From: Lineus longissimus
Taxonomy: Eukaryota > Nemertea > Pilidiophora > Heteronemertea > Lineidae
NCBI RefSeq assembly: GCF_910592395.1
Contig: NC_088313.1
Coordinates: 4,344,501-4,408,500, forward strand
Direction: 5' to 3'
Length of the DNA: 64,000 nt
The translations under genes and the position numbers were made by a program. Of this stretch, positions 10,990 to 20,043 are shown one piece after another (position 1 is the stretch's first letter; the number at the start of each line of letters is the position of its first letter). Under the pieces are notes generated by a model, which was not told where the DNA came from, ran no database searches, and saw nothing but the letters and a program-made list of their open reading frames with translations.

Positions 10990-12930
10990 TCACCGGCGGT
11001 TGAATGGTTTGCACAAAATCTTATGGAAAGCCATTTTGAAATCTCGATTAAAAATGGTGTAAATAACTGGGTTGAGTGCAGAATTACAATAGCCAAGCCA
11101 GAAGAAGAATTTGAAAACCTCCTCCTGGAGATGTAAGCTGAATATAGTAGCTATTACATACAAGGTAAAAAATGGGAACCAACAGATTATGAATGCCGCC
11201 ATTATTATGCCCAACACTATGGTCGCACGCCGCTCCTTCGCGCGGGCTATCCTGCGTTTCTGTTTTTCCGCATCGCTTCGTTGCCGCTTATATGAAAGTT
11301 GCCTCTGAGACTCCCTATTACTGTCTTTTTGCAATTTGTTGGGATTTAGAATTGTTGATAGATTTTTGAGTTTGGTTGTTTCCTTGATGCTCTCGGATTC
11401 TCCTGCGATGTGATTTTTCATATCCTCGTCTGTAGTACACGTCGTCTCCGACTCAGGAAGAGTGGCGCCACTGTCATTGTGGAGCCGACATTGGGCTAGT
11501 TTTGAGGAAGATTTCATAGAATCGGCCTGCGAATCAGAATCCTGGAGTAACCTCTTGTTCTCTTCCGCAGAATATGCTGCATTATTATCCTTAGTCACTT
11601 TTCTGAATCCATTTTGTCTCAGATTAGGCACTGGAAAGTCTGAAGTTGAATCAGTATCGTCCGAATTGTAAGCTTTCCCCCCTTTGAATAAATTCTTGTT
11701 GGCGATCACTTCTTGAGCGCCAACTTTAACGGAAGAATCCGTCTCTTCAGATAACAATTTACACTTTTCATCGGAAGATTTCACAACGTTATCAAATTTT
11801 ATATTCTTCTGTAGCTTATCCTGAGGATAATCAGCATTGGAATATTCAGAATCAGAAAAATTCTCATGTTTTTCGGAACTAGTCGTCTCTTTTTCCTGAT
11901 GAATGACGCTCAGATTGGGCGACATTTTTTGGTCCGTTTTTGGCGGGCTAGACGTACTAAAACTTGTTGTTGATTTTTCCTTGTTATTCTTCTCCGTATC
12001 AGGCGGTTTTGTTTTCTTCTTAATGTTTCGATGTGCCCTGGCTTTTGCTGCCAAGTATATGCGGAAGTAGACCACGACCATGACTATGAGAGGAATATAG
12101 AACGATCCCATACAAGAATACACTACATACCCTATTTCCTCACTGATAAAACACAGTGGGTAGCGCGAAGTATCACGTGCTGTCTTCCAGCCAATCAGAG
12201 GCGGGAGGCAAACCATGGCGGATGAGGCCCAAACAATGGCCACCATAAAGGCAGCGCGCTTTGGCGTCCGTTTTCTAACATAGTTGATAGCCTGGGTGAT
12301 TGACCAGTACCTATCGAGGCTAATCATGCAGAGATTTAAAATGGAAGCGGTGCATAGTAAGACATCTGCGGCAAGCCAAAGATCACACAATATATTCCCA
12401 AAAATCCAGTAACCCATTAATTCGTTGGCAAGAGAAAGCGGCATAACAAGGAGACCAAGTAACAAATCTGAAATAGCTAAAGAAGCGATGAACCAGTTTT
12501 GGACAGACTTTAAATTTCGGTCCGTGGCAATGGCGATACACACTAACGTATTCCCAAAAACGATGGAGAAAATGATCGGAACAGTCGTGATAGAGATCAA
12601 AGCAATCTCCCAATCGAAATACGGACTTGGCGGGCTTATAAAATCCGTTCCGTTGAACGTCCCATTGAATGAATCGTTCCCACAGCAAAACGAATCGTTC
12701 AAGAAGTATTGATCAGTCAAGTTAAAGTAAGTGAAGTTTTCTGTATCCGGATACGTATAAGAGACGGAATAGTACATAGGGTCTTCGCTAGGTTGTTCTG
12801 ACCCGTCCGTGTAGTAGGCATAGTCCTCCTCTGACGTGGCGTTAGCATCCTCAAGCTGCGGTAGGCTGGAGGGAGACAAACTAGCGGGACTTGGTTGTTC
12901 GCCTTCTTCTCCTGACGTTGTTCCGTGCAT
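10990..12930 (-). CDS. Alpha2-adrenergic-like / octopamine-type biogenic amine GPCR
   Basis: A 646-residue class A GPCR, expected at the plasma membrane, binding a monoamine (octopamine, tyramine or noradrenaline) and probably coupling to Gi/o. Residues 1-106 form an acidic extracellular tail with seven N-glycosylation sequons (N30, N65, N70, N78, N85, N89, N93). TM1 is about 107-132 (N127), TM2 144-168 (D155), TM3 178-204 (C182, amine-binding D189, DRY 206-208), TM4 225-247 (W234), then ECL2 C260, and TM5 267-290 (S272 and S276 at catechol/phenol-contact positions, P280). ICL3 is about 275 residues (292-568), Ser/Asp/Lys-rich and ending in a polybasic stretch. TM6 569-598 carries CWFPFF with Y591; TM7 carries FKFFFWLGYCNSALNPVIY; C640 is a likely palmitoylation site. 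TM7, MGYWIFG and SITQAI resemble vertebrate alpha2 receptors, while the LIGWK and GYVVYS..GSFYIP region resembles octopamine/tyramine receptors. Upstream in-frame codons begin with GTG, so the ATG at 12930 is the first in-frame start. The coding region has no intron. Ligand is inferred, not shown. Confidence 0.93.
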   Translation of the reverse strand: MHGTTSGEEGEQPSPASLSPSSLPQLEDANATSEEDYAYYTDGSEQPSEDPMYYSVSYTYPDTENFTYFNLTDQYFLNDSFCCGNDSFNGTFNGTDFISPPSPYFDWEIALISITTVPIIFSIVFGNTLVCIAIATDRNLKSVQNWFIASLAISDLLLGLLVMPLSLANELMGYWIFGNILCDLWLAADVLLCTASILNLCMISLDRYWSITQAINYVRKRTPKRAAFMVAIVWASSAMVCLPPLIGWKTARDTSRYPLCFISEEIGYVVYSCMGSFYIPLIVMVVVYFRIYLAAKARAHRNIKKKTKPPDTEKNNKEKSTTSFSTSSPPKTDQKMSPNLSVIHQEKETTSSEKHENFSDSEYSNADYPQDKLQKNIKFDNVVKSSDEKCKLLSEETDSSVKVGAQEVIANKNLFKGGKAYNSDDTDSTSDFPVPNLRQNGFRKVTKDNNAAYSAEENKRLLQDSDSQADSMKSSSKLAQCRLHNDSGATLPESETTCTTDEDMKNHIAGESESIKETTKLKNLSTILNPNKLQKDSNRESQRQLSYKRQRSDAEKQKRRIARAKERRATIVLGIIMAAFIICWFPFFTLYVIATIFSLHLQEEVFKFFFWLGYCNSALNPVIYTIFNRDFKMAFHKILCKPFNRR

Positions 12931-12970
12931 TGTGTTACACCATGGACAAGCTTGATAATGCCGTTCACCT
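12931..12970 (-). promoter_or_regulatory. Probable 3' splice acceptor and short 5' UTR of the GPCR exon
   Basis: Read on the minus strand, a pyrimidine-rich run (about 12971-12990) ends in TTTTCCAG, with the AG at 12970-12969, followed by GTGAACGG. This is a good metazoan acceptor placed 38 nt before the ATG. It suggests that one or more upstream non-coding exons lie at higher coordinates and that the first residues of the longer open frame are intronic. The upstream exon was not identified. The frame stays open from the acceptor to the ATG, so an N-terminal extension from an upstream exon cannot be excluded. Confidence 0.55.
12935..12943 (-). promoter_or_regulatory. Minimal uORF (ATG-GTG-TAA) before the GPCR start
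   Basis: On the minus strand the leader contains ATG GTG TAA, ending four nucleotides before the receptor ATG and in a different frame. The upstream ATG has G at +4 but T at -3; the main ATG has A at -3. Such tiny uORFs can lower or tune initiation at a neighbouring start. It lies inside the presumed exon downstream of the acceptor. Function is inferred. Confidence 0.5.
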
Positions 12971-12998
12971 GGAAAATACAAGGAAAAATGCACATCAA

Positions 12999-14185
12999 AT
13001 ATTTATGAAGAAAAGATGCAGCAACATTTTTCTCAGTTGTCTTCTCTCTTTTGAAATATCCGAAAAAGGATATTTATTGCGTGGAAACAGCAAATATCGT
13101 ACATTCGTATGTTTCTTCTAAGTACGTGTACATGTGCTTCTCCAGAGCAACACCATTTCTTTTTTGTAACCTCAATATCAACATGACCGACGTGTACATG
13201 TAATGTCTTCTTCTTCTCCGGCATTCGCTCTGCACTTGGAGGTGATTTTCTCCAGTGAGTATTCCTCCTCCCAGGCGGGATGTGCATGTCTTGATCTTCC
13301 AGCTATTTTCATTGTGCGAGAATGTTTGACGTGCTCTCCTACGATCACCAAATGCATGTTCACGAGCTGTGGGATTCGAGTTAACCGCAGAACAAGGTAA
13401 ACTTAATCATGACCACCAAATAGGACTACTGCAGACTAAACCTACAACGCCATCAACAAAATTCGATCGCGGAAGAAAAAGGTTGAAGCAGTTATTGGTA
13501 CCTTCGACCACAAACCCCTCAAAGTATCCAACGATAACGTTAACTAAGCAAATTAGGGGAAAAAGTTCATACGACACAAACAACCTCGCATTTGATTAAT
13601 GCTTTATCGATGCCATGTCACACCAGTGAATAATTATTATTGTGGCTACGGCCAGGTCATTTCGTCCAATGACAGCCTCAAATGAGAAAATTGACAAAGT
13701 CGTGAGTACATGTACATACAGTCACAATGAATAATTTTGATTAATGATGTGTCCATATCAAGTCACACAAAAGCTTTGACATAATGCCTTTTGATGTGAC
13801 TAGACACATTAATACGAACTAATGACCGACTGTTAAGCATCATTCGCTTGATTACTTCGTGTTACTTTGCCAATGATCAGAATCAAACGATCAGAGGCTA
13901 GAGTGTTAGGCAAATATCATATTCGACCAGTAAATTCGTAAATTGAGAGTAAATACGAGACAATGTAACGCGAATGCAATCAAGGATTAGCCAAGCTAGA
14001 AAATGGATATGGTCGCGAAATCCAGATACCGAAGTGGGAGGAAATCACGCTTGCCTTCAGGTCTGCGTATAAAGAGAATAATCAGATTTATACTGCAGTC
14101 CGATCCCTCTCTTGTGTATCACCTTTAACCAACTTAATTTGGCTGAGAACAAATCTAATGTAGATGTGGTTGACGTTACAAATCA
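12999..14185. other. Region 5' of the GPCR gene, upstream exon(s) not identified
   Basis: This lies upstream of the receptor acceptor on the minus strand and should contain intron and perhaps promoter sequence. No TATA-like element or exon could be assigned. Two TACATGTA palindromes occur near 13194 and 13709. Confidence 0.4.
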
Positions 14186-14189
14186 TGAA

Positions 14190-14735
14190 AAACGGTATCT
14201 TAGACATTCATTTTTTTTCAACCCATCATAAGAATTGAAAGAAACGTTGATATCTTAGACACGACATTTAATCTGTTTCAAACTATCAAATGAACATTTT
14301 GTATTCTGGATTCAATTTGTTTCAAAGCTTCAAAGTTTCTGATAACTTTGACACGACAATGACTTGAGGAACTATATTGCCAAAAGGTGGCACAAGTAGT
14401 TAGCAGGCCAATACAATGGGGTATATTTCGTGGATGAAAAACGCCAAACGGTAATAAATAAAACTTCCCATTGGTCTAATCATTAAAAAAGTTCTGATTT
14501 CTTAGACAGGACATCGGTTTGTTTTAAACCATTGTAGAAATGTTTTGATAACTTAGACATGACACTCAACTCATCTTAACCATTACAGGAATATTCTGAT
14601 GTCTTCGTCGACATTTAGTTTGTTTCATTTCATCAAATTAACGTTCTGGTACCTAGAAACGACACTGGCAAATTCAATTTGTTTCAAGCCAGGAACGTCC
14701 TGATATCTTCGACACGACATTCAATTTGTCTCCGC
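14190..14735. repeat. Degenerate tandem satellite, CTTAGACACGACA family
   Basis: Seven or eight diverged copies of a motif like GATATCTTAGACACGACATT followed by a GTTTCA-rich tail are visible. Copies occur near 14198, 14248, 14336, 14492, 14551, 14595, 14653 and 14697. Spacing is irregular, roughly 45-90 bp except for one gap of about 155 bp. All copies lie in the same orientation. Divergence suggests an old array with indels. Confidence 0.6.
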
Positions 14736-15318
14736 AATGAGCAAATGAAATGCAATGTTGACATTCATTCCAGCATCTCTATCGGGTAAACCATGACCAA
14801 AAATGTGTAAACACTGAGTTTAATCCAATCATAACACGATGTACTTTTGTGAAGATTAACTTAATGACTACAGACACGAAAGAAAGGTTCACGTTATTGT
14901 ATTTCTCTAACCCATTAATCATTTCTTGAAATGAAACCTAAAAAGCTGACGTATCCTTGTTAAGGGGTTTCTAATGATCATGCTATTGGGAAATTCCGTA
15001 ACTTCGTTGGCACAAAAGAGTACTTTCATGAGTGATAGCTAGAGCTCCTGAGAGAACAATTAGAAAAAAAGTCCATAATGTCATTATGAGAACATTCAGG
15101 GAAGATCATAAAACCATCCAACAAAGGTTCTCAACTGAATCAGTCCTGCAGGAATGCCGTTGACGTGAATTGATATTTTTATGAGTGATAGGTAGGACTG
15201 CTGAAGAATTATTTGAGAATTTTTACTTGACCACACGAAAAACCTCAAAACTAAGTAAAAAGGACATTGCTATCATTTTGTCCTGAAGTACGTCTTTGAC
15301 ACAAAGGAGCATTTTGAA

Positions 15319-15382
15319 CTCATCTCCTACTGAATTAACTACTTGTGCCAAGTACTTGTGCTCATCTCCTACTGAAGTAACT
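15319..15382. repeat. Short tandem duplication (CATCTCCTACTGAA)
   Basis: CTCATCTCCTACTGAA followed by a TAACT-type tail occurs near 15319 and again at 15361, separated by AGTACTTGTG-type sequence that is itself echoed near 15350 and 15400. Confidence 0.6.
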
Positions 15383-15979
15383 AGCATTTGGAGCTCAAGT
15401 ACAAGTAACATCATTGACACAATAGAGCATTGACTTAATTTTATTCTGGAGTAATGTTCACATTCACTGAGTTACGGCTAGCTATATGTACGGATAGTCA
15501 TGCTGGTATTTTGGAAAAGGTAGAACGACATTATCAAACACCTCATACGAAGTCCCGATTACACCAAAGGTCCTTAGCTCGACTCATTCTTGATAGTTCA
15601 ATAGGTCCTACTTCAATCGGAAAGCAGCAAAAGAAATTCGTTTGAACAGGCATTACTTCTTCGGTCCAGTCGAAATGTCACAGAGCACTCTCATGATTAA
15701 CGTTCTTGATGAGCCTTGGATTCGACGACGAGTCGTTAAATGTATTTGTTATACATAAATCGTACCTAATCATCAGAGATGACGGCGTTATGTCCCTGCC
15801 GGCTTGCCATTGCTTATTCCCAAGATGCCTTACATTTTGTCGAAATGCAAGTCTTGTTGGACCACGATTAATGAATATCCATGCCTTTTGCCCCCAGAAG
15901 GGCTACAACACAGTAATCTGTATCGGTTTGTCAGGGTTATTGAGGATGCAAATATCATCTGCCGCAGTAATCTCTCCCA

Positions 15980-16395
15980 GAGGCTGTGCCAATATCGTTT
16001 TCGAATTCTTGTGATAGTTTTTATAGCTTTTGGCCCGACGGGCTTCAGTTTTGTGGCATGATGGAGTTAGGTGGGTTTTGGGTTCGACCCGATACCCAGC
16101 ATTACTAGGTGGCCATCTTGGATTTTGCAATGTAGACTGTAAATGCAAAGAGAGTCGTAGGATGATGCGGTAGGATGGGAAAGATGTGCCATATAGATTT
16201 TCGCTTGCTTTAATCCGACATGGCCGTAAAGCTGCCATCTTGAATTTCGCATTCTTAAATGTTACTGCAGGCCGAGTCGCCCAATTGGCTTGAATTTTCT
16301 GTGCCATGATAGGCAGGGGTCGGAGAGTTACCTTACTGATTGTGGGCCCGATCCAAATCCAAGATGGCCACCTGGCTCCCATAGCAGTGATCTAC
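15980..16395. repeat. Diverged interspersed repeat with GGCCATCTTGGATT motifs
   Basis: GGTGGCCATCTTGGATT at 16109-16125 is exactly inverted at 16356-16372. A third, diverged copy (GCTGCCATCTTGAATT) sits at 16231. TTTTGTGGCATGATGG (about 16050) and TTTTCTGTGCCATGATAGG (about 16295) form a direct pair. This mixture of direct and inverted segments indicates nested or rearranged copies of a dispersed repeat. A 159-codon open frame on the minus strand here is explained by the repeat. Confidence 0.55.
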
Positions 16396-16399
16396 GTTC

Positions 16400-18480
16400 A
16401 TTATCATTCATCCAAAAAATCCGCAGGATCATCATTTGAGAACCTGGTTCTTTGCGAGGCATCTTGTTATGCCGTTACGGATGACATTCAGCTTGTTGAA
16501 ATGATCAGCAAATTGAGTGCAATGTTGACGCTAGTTTCTCAATTGGGTTAGTATTGTGCACGCACTGTATTAGTTCCATTCGTCGGACGATATGTCCTTG
16601 AAGAAGAGCTCGACGGCGAAAACATCGGTTCTTCTTCGCCAGATAGGGAACTTTCATCAGTGATGAGACTAAGAGCATCGTTGAATTAGGAGTAATATAA
16701 AAAATACATCATCCAAATGCAAGGTAGCAAGGTAGTAGCACTAAAGACATAAAAATATTGAGAATAACATCACTACCGTCACAGACGCCCCAGCACGGCA
16801 CTTTGTCGTTTCTAATATGATTTTGCTAGCCTTTCAGTCTCCCTGGAGGAAAATATCTGGTCATGCCAGATCACATTGGTCCGATGAACTGCGCATTGAC
16901 TAGTGATGCCTCCCTCGGTCAGTATGCAACATACTGCAGACGCTTGTGCGCTGTTGATGCAGGGTTCCGCACACCCTGACCACCAAAAGAAACTCCCAAA
17001 GTCAGAATTGTTTTACAACTAAGTCAATTCTTTCATCACCCTGAAGATGGCGTTTATATCGTTTCAACGTTGAAGACTTTTGAGAACTAAAAAGCGGATG
17101 ATGGGAGGATTTTTGGCCGGAAAAATGACGTAGATCTACGTTGGATGGCGCTGGAAGTGGGTACTCCGTTTGAACCTGGAGCAGGTGTCACTCCTATCCT
17201 TTCCCCATGTAACCAATATAGCAACTCCGTCACACCGCTGTCATTTCTTTTTGATAATCGAACATTGTCCACTTATGTTACGCACGTAATGAATATCTAT
17301 AACCTATCCAGTCAGGCGACCATAGCCTAACGCTTTATTAAGTATCTAGTATGACGCGCGCCATGACCGAAACCAGCATCCTGGTGAGTTGGTACTACGC
17401 GGTGGTAATGAACTGTAATGGCGCATTTTGAGAAACCTATCTGACTATGCACTTTTTGCGCGTTTTCAAAACACACCATATCACTTCATGCCAGATTAAC
17501 AAGTAACACACAGATTCTAACCTCTCACAGGCATAAGGCCAGGGGATAGTGTACTACTAATTAGGTATTCACATTGTAATCAATCTTTGCCAGCTGACAT
17601 GCTAGTGGTGGCTGCCCCTTAAGCCTGATATTAGTTAATCCCTCCCAGAGGCCCTAACCTTGATCGAACCATGGCCTCGTTATTTCGGTAATGCAACGAA
17701 TGAGTACGACAAATAGCCCTCAGAAGGATTGCAATCAACCATAATGGTAAGCCAGGGTCATTTGAGTATGCAAAAGATACTTGCTCAGCATCGCTGATTA
17801 CGACTTACTCGGAGTCATGGGCAAGCTGATCTGATATCATAATCTTCATTATATTGGTTATCTAATCTTCTTGAAGTTTCGCCCGAAGCAAGTCAAAGAT
17901 GCTGACCAAGACTACTTTTCAACCACGGTACAATCTCATGACCAAAATAATCATTCTTTAGACGGTTTTTGGCCAAACATGAAAAGTGGCCTTTTTAAAC
18001 TTCCATAAATAACTCTGGGGCGATTTCCGAATATGATGGTATATTTCGCGAATGGATATTAAGTTATACAAAAATTGATAGGGGATTTGCGTAAAGAGTT
18101 TTTAATTTTCGTTCCCCACTACATGTACCTGAACGCAATTCCCTCCGTGAACACACCCTGCGGGATGTTTTAGAGGTATTTAAAGCAACTTAGCGGTGAC
18201 CAGTTAGATCACATCGCCTATTAAATTTGCGGAAAGCACCCAATCCCATGCGTCCATAAAGCACTCCCCAGACCTATAAAGATCCAAAGACGCTCTTAAT
18301 TTACTTGGCAACACCACTTGTTGGCAGTTATCCTGACTGATTTAGACCACGGGATTCCAATGAGGATGCCAAGATAAAATTGTACCCGTTACAATAACTC
18401 ATGGTCTCGCTTACATCCTGACACAAGTCGTTTGTCCACTACTAAATCTTGCTTACCATCTAATAGGATTATGCGTGCCT
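16400..18480. other. Intergenic DNA, nothing recognised
   Basis: Only short chance frames are present. No RNA gene, repeat array or transposon end was recognised. Confidence 0.5.
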
Positions 18481-18490
18481 GATAAGCTGT

Positions 18491-18538
18491 TTAGCCGCGG
18501 GTACATTTCTGAAATTAAGTCAGAAAAATCGCGGCTAA
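18491..18538. repeat. Short hairpin with TTAGCCGCG ends
   Basis: TTAGCCGCG (18491-18499) is inverted as CGCGGCTAA (18530-18538). The inside partly continues the symmetry (TTTCTGA against TCAGAAA). Total length is 48 bp. It may be a tiny MITE core or a chance palindrome. Confidence 0.5.
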
Positions 18539-19992
18539 TTTGACTGGGAATCAACTTGATCACAAGCTTCTCGCTCGATCGGCACGATATTATTTTTCAT
18601 GTCTGTTTAAGCACATTGACTACATGTGTACGCAACTGCCTCAAGTCCATGAATCAGCAAGCAACCCAGGGTTCAAATCTTGTGACTACAGATTTTTGCA
18701 AAGATTTCTGAACAGAGAACGTCCTTCCCAAACGGGTTTCTTTACAACGTCCGAGATGTTTGAGTAAGAGTAGTTGCAATGGCACCGTCACGAATCGTGT
18801 ATTTTTTTAGAAGAAACATTAGAATTTGTTTTATTGTAAGATTATGTCCAACCACTGCGCCGACGAACATGATAAAAAACCACTGAAAATACCAATAAAA
18901 CAACTTGTTAACCGACAATACATTGTTTGTCAGAAGATGGAAAATCACAGCACTGGCAAAAAAAGGTGGTCCAACCCACTTATATCCACACCGATAGAAA
19001 GAAATGTGACCCAATCGTTCGAGTTGTGAGCAACTTCGCCGCTTCCTTCCCGAGCAGTTATCCACACAATACCACCAAAATCAATTATTCCTGTTGCGAT
19101 GTTAAACCATGTCAAAGGTGATGAAAACATCAATCGAACCAATAATTGCTTAACCTTGAAGGCCGATGAGACATGTACAAGTCAATATCATCACAAGTCA
19201 ATATCAACCCTCGAGGAATGAGTAATGGCCGAACCTCGATCTCTGCCGCCCTGCTCACCAGCGCATCCCGGAGAGACAAATGTTCGGCGGTGTTTTCGAT
19301 ACGCTGACCCAGAAGAATTGTGTTTATCGTAATTTGAATAGCTGTACTCATGTTTCATTGCTTTCTGCTCCACTACAATGACAACTGTTAAGGGTATGAG
19401 GCCAATATCGTAACAGATAACGATATGAATCCAATTTATCCAATATCATATCAGGATATGTTTTTCTGTTCTGTCCACGTTGACAACATGTATTATTGGA
19501 AAGAACGTCGAGGTTAGTTATCATTTACTTTTTTATTGCCGGTAATGTCAGTAGAGAACAAGTAATGAACAATATTGCCGCGAGTTTTTCATTACCCAAA
19601 CTCTAGTCTTATTGTTTTGATCACAAACTGACACTTGATATGACCAGGCTGCATAAGCTGTTAACTGGCGTTCTTACATGACGGGTTTTAAAATTAATGT
19701 TACATCTCAGTATCAATGTTACATGTGGAATGTAAAACGATGTGACGTGCATTGCACATGATTTTATTTAGCTTCTCTAGTACGCACAGCCTGTTTTATT
19801 CAAACGCCGAGCGGAGAGGCGGGCTACTTGTTGTCGATTCCAATCCGCTGGGTTTCAATCAGAATTTTTAATTGAACGATCAAACATAACAAAATTAAAC
19901 AATACAGTTAAGCACGTATGGTCGTGTGGCTCGATAGTTCTTTTCAACATGTTGTACCAGCTGAACCTCCAACTTCATTTGTCTTCAATCAG

Positions 19993-20037
19993 ATCTCAGG
20001 ACCCGCAGCCATGTCTCCCGAATCCCACAAAGACGCT
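19993..20037 (+). CDS. Candidate first coding exon of an unknown gene
   Basis: A pyrimidine-rich stretch ending TTCAATCAG (AG at 19991-19992) is followed by an ATG at 20011 in a good context (GCAGCCATG). Nine codons (MSPESHKDA) follow, and then a consensus donor GTAAGT at 20038-20043. The acceptor, start context and donor together fit a short start-containing exon. Translation past the donor stops within eight codons. The protein is unknown, and a later exon is only tentatively proposed at 21634. Such a combination can also arise by chance in a 64-kb window. Confidence 0.3.
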
Positions 20038-20043
20038 GTAAGT

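Noticed and set aside
12971-12993. N-terminal extension of the GPCR to the start of its open frame
   Set aside because: The frame begins with GTG and this part coincides with a pyrimidine tract and splice acceptor.
15903-16382. 159-codon minus-strand frame as a gene
   Set aside because: It lies entirely in a diverged dispersed repeat with direct and inverted copies and has no domain I recognise.
18655-18690. GGTTCAAATC as a tRNA B box
   Set aside because: No A box at the right distance and no cloverleaf.
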